DNA of 64,000 bases from Micromonospora thermarum (GCF_012034245.1 NZ_JAATEO010000016.1:62001-126000); one strand, 5' to 3'; shown: positions 25,514 to 34,521, counted from the stretch's first letter. A program made the numbers and translations. Notes: a model not told the origin generated them from the sequence alone.

Positions 25514-26491
25514 TTAGGGCAGGAGGTGCGGTCGCACGTCCTCGGCTGCCTCGTCGCCGTACGACTCGGCGAGGCGCTTGACGAACAGGTCACGGCGGAC
25601 CTGGTACTCCTGGGTGCCGACGGTCTCCAGCACCAGCGTGGCGAGCAGCGACCCGACCTGGGCGGCCCGCTCCAGCCCGAGGCCCCAGGAGAGCGCGGTG
25701 AAGAAGCCGGCCCGGAACCCGTCGCCGACACCGGTGGGGTCGACCGCACGGATCTCCCGGGCGATCGGCACGTGGATCGGGTCGATGCCGCGCCCGGCGA
25801 TCTCCACACCGTGCTTGCCCAGCGTGGTGACCCGGACCTTGACCATGTCGAGCAGCTGCTCGTCGCTGAGGCCGGCCTTGCTCTGCAGCAGCGACTTCTC
25901 GTAGTCGTTGGTCATCAGGTATTCCGCGCCGTCGATCAGCGCGACGACGTCCTCGCCGGGCATCCGGGCGAGCTGCTGGGAGGGGTCGGCCGCGAAGGCG
26001 TACCCCCGCTCGCGGCACTCGGCGGAGTGCCGCAGCATCGCGTCCGGGTCGTTGGCGCCGACCAGCACCAGGTCGAGGCCGTCCAGGCGGCGGGCGACCG
26101 GCTCCAGCTCGATGTTGCGCGCCTCGCTCATCGCGCCCGCGTAGAAGGACGCGATCTGGCACATCTCGGTGTCGGTGGTGCAGACGAAGCGGGCGGTGTG
26201 CGCGACCTCGCTCACGTGCACCGAGTCGCAGTCGACGCCGTGCCGCTCCAGCCAGGAGCGGTAGTCGGCGAAGTCCGCACCGACCGCGCCGATCAGGACC
26301 GGGCGCAGGCCGAGCTGCCCCATGCCGAAGGCGATGTTGGCGGCCACCCCGCCGCGGCGCAGCACCAGGTCGTCGACCAGGAAGGAGAGCGACACCTTGT
26401 GCAACTGGTCGGCGATGAACTGGTCGGCGAACCGACCGGGGAAGCTCATCAGGTGGTCGGTGGCGATCGAGCCCGTCACGGCGATCTTCAT
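25514..26491 (-). CDS. PfkB-family carbohydrate/nucleoside kinase
   Basis: 325 residues. The PfkB C-terminal signature with catalytic Asp is DPTGVGDGFRAGFFTALSWG; the N-terminus MKIAVTGSIATDHLMSFPGR and RRGGVAANIAFGMGQLG is the substrate-binding Gly motif. The gene corresponds in position to mycobacterial Rv2202c, an adenosine kinase, so adenosine is the best guess, but ribokinase-like sugars cannot be excluded. I took the ATG at 26491 (GAGGG upstream) over longer in-frame extensions with no similarity to the family. Confidence 0.87.
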   Translation of the reverse strand: MKIAVTGSIATDHLMSFPGRFADQFIADQLHKVSLSFLVDDLVLRRGGVAANIAFGMGQLGLRPVLIGAVGADFADYRSWLERHGVDCDSVHVSEVAHTARFVCTTDTEMCQIASFYAGAMSEARNIELEPVARRLDGLDLVLVGANDPDAMLRHSAECRERGYAFAADPSQQLARMPGEDVVALIDGAEYLMTNDYEKSLLQSKAGLSDEQLLDMVKVRVTTLGKHGVEIAGRGIDPIHVPIAREIRAVDPTGVGDGFRAGFFTALSWGLGLERAAQVGSLLATLVLETVGTQEYQVRRDLFVKRLAESYGDEAAEDVRPHLLP

Positions 26492-26600
26492 GTCAACCCT
26501 CGGGGGTCGGGAGCAGGGCGCGGTCAGCCTACCGGTCGGGCCACCGCGGGGTGACCGGTCGGTCGGACAGCGGCCACGTCCCGCACACCAAGCGGACACG

Positions 26601-26650
26601 CGACGGCGGGGCCGTCCCCCTCGACGACGAGGGGGACGGCCCCGCCGTCG
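26601..26650. terminator. Perfect 23-bp hairpin after the HesB/ErpA gene
   Basis: Arms 26601-26623 and 26628-26650 are fully complementary with a four-base loop. It lies 8 bases after the stop of the minus-strand HesB/ErpA gene, upstream of the PfkB gene, and is a strong terminator candidate. Confidence 0.8.
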
Positions 26651-26657
26651 GGAAGGC

Positions 26658-27026
26658 TCAGCTGAACGAGTCGCCGCAGGCGCAGGAGTTGCCCGCGTTC
26701 GGGTTGTCGATCGTGAAGCCCTGGGCGTCGATCCGGTCGGCGAAGTCGATGGTGGCGCCGGTCAGGTACGGGGCGCTCATGCGGTCGACGACGACCTCGA
26801 CGCCGTCGAAGTCGCTGACGATGTCGCCGTCGAGCGAGCGCTCGTCGAAGAAGAGCTGGTACCGCAGGCCGGAGCAGCCGCCCGGCTGCACCGCGACGCG
26901 GAGCCGCAGGTCGTCACGGCCCTCCTGCTCGATCAGAGCCTTGACCTTCTGCGCCGCGACGTCGGTGAGGATGACGGTCGTGGGGGCCTTGGCCTCGGTC
27001 GACTCGGTCTGCGCTGGCGTGGTCAC
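26658..27026 (-). CDS. HesB/ErpA-type iron-sulfur cluster insertion protein
   Basis: A-type carrier that delivers Fe-S clusters to apoproteins; 122 residues. The three conserved cysteines are present: QPGGCSGLRYQL (first) and NSCACGDSFS (second and third) at the C-terminus. I chose the GTG at 27026 since GGGAG lies 8 bases upstream; the ATG six codons earlier (27044) would place that site inside the gene. The gene fits with the desulfurase and with Fe-S clients such as QcrA and NadA in this window. Confidence 0.92.
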   Translation of the reverse strand: MTTPAQTESTEAKAPTTVILTDVAAQKVKALIEQEGRDDLRLRVAVQPGGCSGLRYQLFFDERSLDGDIVSDFDGVEVVVDRMSAPYLTGATIDFADRIDAQGFTIDNPNAGNSCACGDSFS

Positions 27027-27113
27027 GTGGAATTCTCCCTGCACGCGTACGGTGTGGTCGTCCTGGCCAACGTCACCCGTCGGTCAGCGATTCCCACAGT
27101 GGTCCAATTTCCG

Positions 27114-27119
27114 ATTGTA
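27114..27119 (-). promoter_or_regulatory. Candidate promoter -10 (TACAAT) for the HesB/ErpA gene
   Basis: On the minus strand TACAAT is near-consensus and lies about 90 bases before the GTG. Just upstream is a small inverted repeat GTCAC-CCAG-GTGAC (27136-27149) at the -35 position, a possible operator. No protein can be named for it. Confidence 0.4.
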
Positions 27120-27190
27120 GGCCGCCGCGCGGGAGGTCACCCAGGTGACGCGGCCCGCACCGCCGCCCCACGCTCCGCGGGCCCCGCCGG

Positions 27191-28327
27191 TCACCGGCTC
27201 CACTGCCGGGCCAGCCGGGCGCCCAGCGCCCGCAGGCCCTCGGCCGGGCGGCCCATCGCCGCCTCGATCCCGCCGCGTTCCTCCCCGCCGAAGTGCTCCA
27301 CCAGGCTGTACGCCTCCGTGACGCCGGCGGCGGCGGCCTCGCGGCGGCCGGTGCTCACCCGTCCCGCCAGCACCACGCAGGGCACCCCCCGGTCCCGGGC
27401 GGCGCCGGCCACCCCGGCGACCACCTTGCCGCGCAGCGACTGGTGGTCGAAGGACCCCTCGCCGGTGATCACCAGGTCGACGGTGTCGAGCGCGGTGTCC
27501 AGCCCGATCGCCCGGGTGACCAGGCCGATGCCGGACTCGCACGAGCCGCCGAGGGCCAGGATGGCGGCGCCCAGCCCGCCGGCCGCCCCGCCGCCGGGCA
27601 GGACGCCCAGCCCGGCGGGGCAGCCGGGCAGGTCCCGTTCCAGGACCGCGGCGAAACGCTCCAGCGCGGCGTCGAGCAGCAGCACGTCCGCCTTGTCGGC
27701 GCCCTTCTGGGGGCCGAAGACGTTGCTCGCGCCGTGCAGCCCCAGCAGCGGGTTGTCGACGTCCGTGGCGGCCACCAGGCGGGCGTCACGCAGCCGGGGT
27801 GCGCCGCCCAGCGCCGCGACGGCGGCCAGCGCCGCTCCCCCGTACGGGAGGGCGAGGCCGGCCTCGTCGAGGGGCGTCACGCCCAAAGCGGTGAGCATGC
27901 CGGCCCCGGCGTCGTTCGTGGCGGAGCCGCCGAGCCCGATCACCACCTGCCGGGCGCCGTGTTCGACGGCGGCGGAGATCAGCAGGCCGAGCCCGTACGA
28001 GGTGGTGGCCTTCGGGTCGCGTTCGGCCGGGCCGAGCAGGTGCAGGCCGCAGGCCTGGGCGCTCTCCACGTACGCGGTGCCGTCGGCGGTGACCAGGATC
28101 TCACCGGCCGCCGGCCGGCCGAGCGGGTCGACGGTCGGCACCGGCACCCGGCGGGCGTCCAGCGCGTCGGCGAGCACGTCCAGGAACCCCGGGCCGCCGT
28201 CGGCGAGGGGCCGCACGAGCAGTTCGTCGCCGCCCGCCACCTCGTGCCAGCCGTCGGCGACGGCCTCGGCCACGTCCGGGGCCGACAGCGTGCCGGCGAA
28301 CTTGTCGGGACAGAGCAGCACGCGCAT
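27191..28327 (-). CDS. Glycerate kinase (type 1, GlxK/GckA)
   Basis: 378 residues. The family start MRVLLCPDKFAGTLSA with VAEAVADGWHEV is clear, as are RPLADGGPGFLDVL, VIGLGGSATNDAGAGML and DLVITGEGSFDHQSLRGK near the C-terminus. It phosphorylates glycerate with ATP. The ATG at 28327 was chosen over an upstream in-frame ATG because it gives the family start. It is divergent from nadA with about 70 bases between them, which must hold both promoters. Position matches mycobacterial Rv2205c. Confidence 0.92.
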   Translation of the reverse strand: MRVLLCPDKFAGTLSAPDVAEAVADGWHEVAGGDELLVRPLADGGPGFLDVLADALDARRVPVPTVDPLGRPAAGEILVTADGTAYVESAQACGLHLLGPAERDPKATTSYGLGLLISAAVEHGARQVVIGLGGSATNDAGAGMLTALGVTPLDEAGLALPYGGAALAAVAALGGAPRLRDARLVAATDVDNPLLGLHGASNVFGPQKGADKADVLLLDAALERFAAVLERDLPGCPAGLGVLPGGGAAGGLGAAILALGGSCESGIGLVTRAIGLDTALDTVDLVITGEGSFDHQSLRGKVVAGVAGAARDRGVPCVVLAGRVSTGRREAAAAGVTEAYSLVEHFGGEERGGIEAAMGRPAEGLRALGARLARQWSR

Positions 28328-28395
28328 GCCGAGCAGTGTGGCAGCACACACCGGCGGAGGCGGCGGCGCGTCCGCGTTGTGGAACCATGGGGTAC

Positions 28396-29595
28396 GTGAC
28401 GTCGACCTGGGTAGAACCTTCCAACACGGCCACGGCACTGCTCCTGCTCGGTCGGGGCAGCGACCCCGCGACCGAGCGCGGCGTCGAGTGCCCGGGCGAC
28501 CTGCCGGCGCCGAGCGACCCGGATCTGGTGGCCCGCGCGGCGGCGGCGAAGGCGAAGCTGGGCAGCAAGGTGTTCGTGCTGGGCCACCACTACCAGCGCG
28601 ACGAGGTGATCCAGTTCGCCGACGTGACGGGTGACTCGTTCAAACTGGCCCGGGAGGCCGCGGCGCGGCCGGAGGCGGAGTACATCGTCTTCTGCGGCGT
28701 GCACTTCATGGCCGAGAGCGCCGACATCCTCACCTCGGACGCGCAGAAGGTGGTCCTGCCCGACCTGGCGGCCGGCTGCTCGATGGCCGACATGGCGGTG
28801 CTGTCGCAGGTCGAGACCGCCTGGGACGTGCTGACCGACCTCGGCATCGCCGCGCGCACCGTCCCGGTGACGTACATGAACTCCTCGGCGGACATCAAGG
28901 GCTTCGTCGGGCGCAACGGCGGCGTGGTCTGCACCTCGTCCAACGCGAAGCGCGCCCTGGAGTGGGCGTACCAGCAGGGTGAGAAGGTGCTCTTCCTGCC
29001 CGACCAGCACCTGGGCCGGAACACGGCGGTGCTGGAGATGGGCTTCTCGCTGGACGACTGCGTCCTCTACGACCCGCACAAGCCGAACGGCGGGCTCACC
29101 CCGGAGCAGCTGCGCGACGCGAAGATGATCCTGTGGCGGGGCCACTGCTCGGTGCACGGCCGGTTCACCCTCGACAGCGTCAACGACGTGCGGGAGCGGG
29201 TGCCGGGCGTGAACGTGCTGGTGCACCCGGAGTGCCGGCACGAGGTGGTCAACGCCGCCGACTTCGTCGGGTCGACCGAGTACATCATCAAGACGATCGA
29301 GGCCGCGCCGGCCGGTTCGGCGTGGGCGGTCGGCACCGAGCTGAACCTGGTCCGCCGGCTGGCGCTGGCCAACCCGGACAAGCAGATCATGTTCCTCGAC
29401 AAGGCGGTCTGCTACTGCTCGACGATGAACCGCATCGACCTGCCCCACCTGGTGTGGGCGCTGGAGGAGCTGGTCGCCGGTCGGGTGGTCAACCAGATCA
29501 CGGTGGACGCGGACACCGCGCACCACGCGCGGGTGGCGCTGGACCAGATGCTCGCCCTCCCCGGGGCCGACACGCCGCCGCCGATCGCGATCTGA
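28396..29595 (+). CDS. nadA: Quinolinate synthase A
   Basis: Condenses iminoaspartate with dihydroxyacetone phosphate to quinolinate for NAD synthesis; 399 residues. Substrate loop VFVLGHHYQRDEVIQFAD is present, and the 4Fe-4S cysteines are expected in FCGVHFMAE, VHPECRHEV and CYCSTMNRIDLPHL. I took the GTG at 28396 (VTSTWVEPSN); an ATG at 28387 adds three residues and cannot be ruled out. nadB and nadC are not adjacent. The Fe-S need links it to the HesB/ErpA gene nearby. Confidence 0.93.
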   Translation: MTSTWVEPSNTATALLLLGRGSDPATERGVECPGDLPAPSDPDLVARAAAAKAKLGSKVFVLGHHYQRDEVIQFADVTGDSFKLAREAAARPEAEYIVFCGVHFMAESADILTSDAQKVVLPDLAAGCSMADMAVLSQVETAWDVLTDLGIAARTVPVTYMNSSADIKGFVGRNGGVVCTSSNAKRALEWAYQQGEKVLFLPDQHLGRNTAVLEMGFSLDDCVLYDPHKPNGGLTPEQLRDAKMILWRGHCSVHGRFTLDSVNDVRERVPGVNVLVHPECRHEVVNAADFVGSTEYIIKTIEAAPAGSAWAVGTELNLVRRLALANPDKQIMFLDKAVCYCSTMNRIDLPHLVWALEELVAGRVVNQITVDADTAHHARVALDQMLALPGADTPPPIAI

Positions 29596-29806
29596 TCACT
29601 CTGTGTAGCAACATTGGTACGGGATAGTGCCTGATCGCCCATAAGTGCCCGGGAGGGCGAAGTGACCGGGTCCATTCTCGTCACGGAGGGCTATGCTGCC
29701 GGGGCGACGACGCACGGGGGTCCCGGTTACGGCCACCGCCGATCCGGGTAGCAGGACATCCCGCCCCATCATCTACACGGCACCACCCGACGCGCTGGAG
29801 GTTGCG

Positions 29807-31162
29807 TTGACCGACGACGTCCTGGTCGTACACGGAGGCACTCCGCTGGAAGGGCGGATCCGCGTGCGCGGCGCGAAGAACCTGGTCTCGAAGGCGATGG
29901 TCGCCGCCCTGCTGGGTGACAGCCCGAGCCGGCTGTACGACGTGCCGAAGATCCGTGACGTCGAGGTCGTCCGCGGGCTGCTCGGCCTGCACGGGGTCAA
30001 GGTCACCGACGGCGACGAGGACGGCGAACTGGTCTTCGACCCCGCCAACGTGGAGAGCGCCAGCACCGACCAGATCAACGTGCACGCCGGCTCCAGCCGC
30101 ATCCCGATCCTCTTCTGCGGGCCGCTGCTGCACCGGCTGGGGCACGCGTTCATCCCGGACCTGGGCGGCTGCCACATCGGTCCCCGCCCGATCGACTTCC
30201 ACCTCCAGGCGCTGCGCGAGTTCGGCGCCACCGTCGAGAAGCGGCCGGAGGGCCTGCACCTGTCGGCGCCGAACGGCCTGCACGGCACCAAGTTCGCCCT
30301 GCCGTACCCGAGCGTCGGCGCCACCGAGCAGGTGCTGCTCACCGCCGTGATGGCCGAGGGCGTCACCGAGCTGCGCAACGCGGCGGTCGAGCCGGAGATC
30401 ATCGACCTGATCTGCGTCCTCCAGAAGATGGGCGCGATCATCAAGGTGCACACCGACCGGGTGATCGAGATCCAGGGCGTGCCCAAGCTGCACGGCTACA
30501 CCCACCGGCCCATCCCGGACCGGATCGAGGCGGCGAGCTGGGCGGCGGCGGCGCTGGCGACCCGCGGCCACGTCGAGGTGCTCGGCGCGCAGCAGGCCGA
30601 CATGATGACCTTCCTCAACATCTTCCGCTCGGTCGGCGGCGAGTACGAGGTGACCGACGCCCGGCCGCCGAAGCTGGGCGACCCGGGCCAGGAGGGCGGC
30701 ATCCGCTTCTGGCACCCCGGTGGCGAGCTGAAGTCGGTCGCGCTGGAGACCGACGTGCACCCCGGCTTCATGACCGACTGGCAGCAGCCGCTCGTCGTGG
30801 CGCTGACCCAGGCGCGGGGGCTGTCGATCGTCCACGAGACGGTCTACGAGCAGCGGCTCGGCTACACCGAGGCGCTCAACTCGATGGGCGCCAACATCCA
30901 GGTCTACCGGGACTGCCTCGGCGGCACGCCGTGCCGCTTCGGCCGGCGCAACTTCAAGCACTCGGCGGTCATCGCCGGGCCGAGCAAGCTGCACGCCGCC
31001 GACCTGGTCATCCCGGACCTGCGGGCCGGCTTCAGCCACCTGATCGCCGCGCTCGCCGCCGAGGGCACCTCCCGGGTGTACGGCGTCGACCTGATCAACC
31101 GCGGCTACGAGGACTTCGAGGCCAAGCTCGCCGACCTCGGGGCGCACGTCGAGCGGCCGTGA
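29807..31162 (+). CDS. murA: UDP-N-acetylglucosamine 1-carboxyvinyltransferase
   Basis: First committed step of peptidoglycan synthesis, adding enolpyruvate to UDP-GlcNAc. Signatures include RGAKNLVSKAMVAALLG, the catalytic-loop Cys in LGGCHIGPRPIDFHLQALRE and TDWQQPLVVALTQARG. I chose TTG 29807 (451 residues) because GGAGG lies 5 bases upstream and the enzyme fold begins there; an ATG at 29693 would add 38 residues of no clear homology. Slightly longer than typical MurA (about 420-430), mainly around the HPGGELKSVALETD stretch. Confidence 0.88.
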   Translation: MTDDVLVVHGGTPLEGRIRVRGAKNLVSKAMVAALLGDSPSRLYDVPKIRDVEVVRGLLGLHGVKVTDGDEDGELVFDPANVESASTDQINVHAGSSRIPILFCGPLLHRLGHAFIPDLGGCHIGPRPIDFHLQALREFGATVEKRPEGLHLSAPNGLHGTKFALPYPSVGATEQVLLTAVMAEGVTELRNAAVEPEIIDLICVLQKMGAIIKVHTDRVIEIQGVPKLHGYTHRPIPDRIEAASWAAAALATRGHVEVLGAQQADMMTFLNIFRSVGGEYEVTDARPPKLGDPGQEGGIRFWHPGGELKSVALETDVHPGFMTDWQQPLVVALTQARGLSIVHETVYEQRLGYTEALNSMGANIQVYRDCLGGTPCRFGRRNFKHSAVIAGPSKLHAADLVIPDLRAGFSHLIAALAAEGTSRVYGVDLINRGYEDFEAKLADLGAHVERP

Positions 31163-31197
31163 CGGTCGACCGGCCGTAACCTCGGCCACTGCTGTTC

Positions 31198-31229
31198 GCG
31201 CCCGGTGCACCGCGATGTGCACCGGGCGC
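31198..31229. terminator. Hairpin after murA
   Basis: Perfect 13-bp arms (GCGCCCGGTGCAC and complement) with a six-base loop, 36 bases after the murA stop and before the DUF3043 gene. Confidence 0.7.
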
Positions 31230-31252
31230 CGGCGTTTGGCTACCCTTGCCGC

Positions 31253-31849
31253 GTGTCGCTGTTTCGCCGCAAGTCCGCCAACCTCGTCGAGGAGGCCACC
31301 GCCTCGGTGACCCCCGAGGAGGAGACCTCCTCCGCCCGTCCCCGCGGCTACACCCCCGCGAAGGGACGCGAGACGCCGAAGCGTCCGACGGCGGGCCGCC
31401 GTCCGGCCGGGCCGGCGAAGCCGCTGACCAAGGAGGAGCAGCGGGAGCGGCGGCGCCAGTTGCGCGCCGACGCGGCGGCGGAGTTCCGGCGCGAGGGCGG
31501 TCCCCGTGACCGCGGGCCGGAGCGGCTGCTCGCCCGCAACGTGGTCGACTCCCGGCGTACGGTGGGCACCTGGTTCTTCGGCGGCGCGCTGGTCGTGTTG
31601 ATCGGTTCGAACCAGGCGATGCCCCCGGTGATCCAGCTGGTCTCCAACATCCTCTGGGGCGCGCTCGCGTTCGGTGTGATCGTCGACTCGATCCTGATCT
31701 CACGGAAGATCAAGAAGCTGGTCCGGGAGCGTTTCCCGAACACCGGGCAGCGGATGGGCTCCCTCTACCTCTACGCGATCATGCGGTCGATCACGTTCCG
31801 CCGGATGCGGGCCCCCGAGCCGCGCGTCAACATCGGCGACCCGATCTGA
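31253..31849 (+). CDS. DUF3043 membrane protein
   Basis: 198 residues. The N-terminal half is charged and probably cytoplasmic (KPLTKEEQRERRRQLRADAA), followed by RNVVDSRRTVGTWFFGGALV and a second membrane helix (LVSNILWGALAFGVIVDSI). This is the DUF3043 family, found in actinobacteria (Rv2206 in M. tuberculosis). Function unknown. The GTG at 31253 opens MSLFRRKSANLVEE, the usual family start. Confidence 0.88.
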   Translation: MSLFRRKSANLVEEATASVTPEEETSSARPRGYTPAKGRETPKRPTAGRRPAGPAKPLTKEEQRERRRQLRADAAAEFRREGGPRDRGPERLLARNVVDSRRTVGTWFFGGALVVLIGSNQAMPPVIQLVSNILWGALAFGVIVDSILISRKIKKLVRERFPNTGQRMGSLYLYAIMRSITFRRMRAPEPRVNIGDPI

Positions 31850-31891
31850 CCTGGGCGGCCGTCGGGGAACCGCGCGGCCGCTGAGACGATC

Positions 31892-31923
31892 CGGCCCCTT
31901 CCCGCGCCGCGGGTAAGGGGCCG
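31892..31923. terminator. Hairpin between DUF3043 gene and azlD
   Basis: CGGCCCCTTCCCGCG and CGCGGGTAAGGGGCCG pair with one extra base in the right arm; the tip is GC-palindromic. It lies between convergent genes and can serve both. Confidence 0.6.
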
Positions 31924-31949
31924 TCGTCGTTCCGGAGCGGGGTGGCGGA

Positions 31950-32258
31950 TCACTCCACGCCGAGCAGCCGCAGCAGCGCGGTGGTGCCGGCGGCCCCGAG
32001 CACCACCAGCACGAACGGCGCGCGCCGCCAGGCCAGCAGCACGCCCACCAGCACGCCCGCCGGGCGGGCCCAACCGGCGAACCGGCCGGCCTCGGTGGGT
32101 GCGGCGGTGGCCGCCAGGGCGGCCAGCAGGGCCGCCGCGCCGACCGGCAGCACCTGCCGGGACCACTCCGGCAGGTCGAGCCGGTCGCGCAGCAGCACGC
32201 CGGCCACCCGGAAGCCGTACGTCCCGGCGGCCAGCGCCAGGATCACCGCCATCCGCAC
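31950..32258 (-). CDS. AzlD-family branched-chain amino acid transport subunit
   Basis: 102 residues, three to four membrane helices, AzlD family: VILALAAGTYGFRVAGVLLR, QVLPVGAAALLAALAATA and the C-terminal APFVLVVLGAAGTTALLRLL. AzlCD pairs export branched-chain amino acids or analogues. I chose the GTG at 32258 because GGGAG lies 5 bases upstream; an ATG two codons later is the alternative. Its start overlaps the end of the truncated azlC. With azlC broken, the pair is probably non-functional. Confidence 0.78.
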   Translation of the reverse strand: MRMAVILALAAGTYGFRVAGVLLRDRLDLPEWSRQVLPVGAAALLAALAATAAPTEAGRFAGWARPAGVLVGVLLAWRRAPFVLVVLGAAGTTALLRLLGVE

Positions 32259-32508
32259 GGCCGCTCCCCCTCCCACCGGGCCGGCACGCCGGCCGCCGTT
32301 GCGACCGTGTCGCCGGCGCCGCCGGCCGGTCCGGTCGGCGGTGCGGTGTGGGTGGCCGGTGGCGGCGCGGCCTGACCGGTAGAGGCGGCGCGGCGGACGC
32401 TCCGGACGGCGAGGACCGCCGGACCGGCCAGCGCCAGCAGCACGGGCAACCCGGCCGGCAGCAGCGGTGTGGCCAGCACCGCGAGCACGGCACCGGCCAG
32501 CGCCGCCC
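32243..32508 (-). pseudogene. azlC remnant (C-terminal third only)
   Basis: Reading from about 32508 downward gives SRRAALAGAVLAVLATPLLP then AGLPVLLALAGPAVLAVRSV, which looks like the last membrane helices of AzlC, ending at a TGA at 32243. A complete AzlC has about 230 residues; only about 85 remain and no start codon with a ribosome site precedes them. The 5' part is replaced by the opposite-strand cupin sequence. The tail after RRAASTGQAAPP is unlike AzlC and may be read-through before the azlD start. Confidence 0.65.
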
Positions 32509-32744
32509 GCCGGGACGTCTACCTGATGGAGCTGGAACCGGGGACCGTCCGCACCGCCGAGGCGCACACGGCCCGGAGCATCGAGCACATCGTGGTGGGC
32601 GCCGGGCGGCTCCGCGTCGGGCCGGAGCAGGAGCCGGTCGAGCTGGGGCCGGGCGACTACGCCACGTTCCCCGGCGACGTGCCGCACCGCTACGAGGCGC
32701 TGGCCCCCGGCACCTTCGCGGTGCTGGTGATGGAACACCCCTGA
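32508..32744 (+). pseudogene. XRE-cupin regulator remnant (cupin half only)
   Basis: From about 32508 the plus strand encodes RRDVYLMELEPGTVRTAEAH, SIEHIVVGAGRLRVGPEQEP and ELGPGDYATFPGDVPHRYEA, the cupin half of an XRE-family HTH-cupin regulator. The roughly 110-residue HTH half is missing. Such regulators usually stand divergently from azlC, so one deletion seems to have removed both 5' ends and the shared promoter. An in-frame GTG at 32469 lies in azlC DNA and is not a plausible start. The 3' end overlaps the ABC ATPase gene by 55 bases. Confidence 0.65.
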
Positions 32745-33703
32745 TCCTCCCGCCGGTACAGGCGGGCCACCACGTCCTCGATGTCGGGCTCGACGATCGA
32801 GACGTCCCGCAGCGCGCCCAGGCCGGCGAGGGCGGCCACCACGTCGGCGACGCCCGCCGACTCCAGCGCGTACACCAGCCGGTGCCCGTCGGCCTCGACC
32901 CGCTCCAGCGGGGCGCCCGGCAACGCCGGCGGTCGGGCCGGCGCGGTCTCCAGGTCGGCGACGAGCAACCGGCGGGAGCCGTACCGCCGGTGCAGCTCGG
33001 CGATCGAGCCGTCGTGCACCACCCGCCCGTGGTCGACCACGACGAGCCGCGCACAGAGCCGCTCGATGTCGGCGAGGTCGTGGGTGGTCAGCACCAGCGT
33101 CGTGTCGCCCGCCCGGCCCAGCTCGGCGAGGAACCCCCGGACCGCCTGGCGGCTCACCACGTCCAGGCCGATGGTCGGCTCGTCGAGGAAGAGCACCTCC
33201 GGCCCGTGCAGCAGCGCGGCGGTCAGCTCGCCGCGCATCCGCTGGCCCAGCGAGAGCTGCCGCACCGGGACGTCCAGGAACGCGTCCAGGTCGAGCAGGC
33301 TCCGGCAGCGCCGCAGCCGGGCCGCGTGCGCGTCGGCGGGCACCCGGTACACGTGCCGCAGCAGCGCGAACGAGTCCCGCAGCGGCAGGTCCCACCACAG
33401 CTGCGAGCGCTGCCCGAACACGACCCCGATCCGCAGGGCGAGCCGGGTGCGCTCGGCGACCGGGCGCAGGCCGCACACCCGGACCTCCCCGGCGGACGGC
33501 ATGAGCACGCCGGTGAGCATCTTCAGCGTCGTCGACTTTCCGGCCCCGTTCGGGCCGATGTAGCCGAGCATCTCGCCCCGGGCCACCCGCAGGTCGACGC
33601 CGTCGACGGCGGCCACCCGCCGCTTCTCCCGGCGCAGCCGGCCCGCCCGGACCCGCACCGTGAACTCCTTGCGCAGCCCCTCGGCCACGATCACGTCGGT
33701 CAT
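32690..33703 (-). CDS. ABC exporter ATP-binding protein (partner of two ABC-2 permeases)
   Basis: 337 residues. Walker A GPNGAGKSTTLKML, signature LSLGQRMRGELTAALLH and Walker B with Glu FLDEPTIGLD are intact, followed by the H-loop TTHDLADIE. The N-terminal basic stretch (VRVRAGRLRREKRR) is typical of ATPases paired with PF06182 permeases. The ATG at 33703 overlaps the upstream permease stop (ATGA). The last 17 residues (DQGCSITSTAKVPGASA) come from reading antisense to the regulator remnant and may be a recent extension. Confidence 0.88.
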   Translation of the reverse strand: MTDVIVAEGLRKEFTVRVRAGRLRREKRRVAAVDGVDLRVARGEMLGYIGPNGAGKSTTLKMLTGVLMPSAGEVRVCGLRPVAERTRLALRIGVVFGQRSQLWWDLPLRDSFALLRHVYRVPADAHAARLRRCRSLLDLDAFLDVPVRQLSLGQRMRGELTAALLHGPEVLFLDEPTIGLDVVSRQAVRGFLAELGRAGDTTLVLTTHDLADIERLCARLVVVDHGRVVHDGSIAELHRRYGSRRLLVADLETAPARPPALPGAPLERVEADGHRLVYALESAGVADVVAALAGLGALRDVSIVEPDIEDVVARLYRREDQGCSITSTAKVPGASAS

Positions 33704-34521
33704 GACCCCGTACTCCGGTAGTGACGGACACCCGTGCGCCAGGCCGCCGCCGCGAGGGCCGCCGCGACCAGCGCGACGGCCGGCGCGGCCCAGCCCACCG
33801 CGGCCGGCAGGCCCAGCGGGTCGGCCCGGCCCAGCAGCGCCAGTGCCGGGTGGTAGCTCACGAAGGCGAAACCCAGACCGTACGCGAACAGCGCCCGGAA
33901 CCAGCCACCGTAGACGGTGACCGGGTACGCGGTGAAGTCCCGCCCGCCGTAGGTGACGGCGTTGGCCAGCTCGCCGGAGTCGACCCACCAGAACGAGACG
34001 GTCGCGGTGGCGACGAACACCGAGCCGAAGAACACCACCCCGGCCAGCGGGGCGACGACCACCAGCGCGACCCGGGCCGGTGTCCAGTCGATGCCGGCCG
34101 AGCCGAGCGCGACGACGAGGACGGCCAGGCCGAACACCGCCCGGGACACCTTGCGCAGCGGCAGGTCCATCAGCAGGAGTTGCGGCAGGGTGCCGAGCGG
34201 GCGGACCAGCACCGCGTCGAAGAGCCCGGTCCGCACGTACCGGGGCAGTCGCTCGATGTTGCCGACCAGCAGGTCCGCGGTGGCGAACGCGGCGGTGGCC
34301 AGCCCGACGATCACCATCGTCTCGCGGAGGGTGAAGCCACCCAGCTCCCGCGTCACTCCGAAGATCACCAGCACGGTCAACACGTCGAACACGGTGGAGC
34401 CGACGTTCCCGAGCACGTCGACGACGAACGACGCGCGGTACGCGGCCTGCGAGCGGGCCTGCGCGCCGAGCAGGGCCCGGTACGCCGCGAGCGCGCCACC
34501 GGGGCGGGGCCGCTCAGCCAC
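33700..34521 (-). CDS. ABC-2 family permease (PF06182 type), second subunit
   Basis: 273 residues with about six membrane helices. Family hallmarks are YVRTGLFDAVLVRPLGTLPQ (the 'G-x-h-D-x-h-L-x-R-P' motif of PF06182) and a C-terminal helix before AAAAWRTGVRHYRSTG. It pairs with the preceding permease and following ATPase; ends overlap by 8 and 4 bases, so the three are one translationally coupled operon. The substrate is unknown. Confidence 0.85.
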   Translation of the reverse strand: MAERPRPGGALAAYRALLGAQARSQAAYRASFVVDVLGNVGSTVFDVLTVLVIFGVTRELGGFTLRETMVIVGLATAAFATADLLVGNIERLPRYVRTGLFDAVLVRPLGTLPQLLLMDLPLRKVSRAVFGLAVLVVALGSAGIDWTPARVALVVVAPLAGVVFFGSVFVATATVSFWWVDSGELANAVTYGGRDFTAYPVTVYGGWFRALFAYGLGFAFVSYHPALALLGRADPLGLPAAVGWAAPAVALVAAALAAAAWRTGVRHYRSTGS

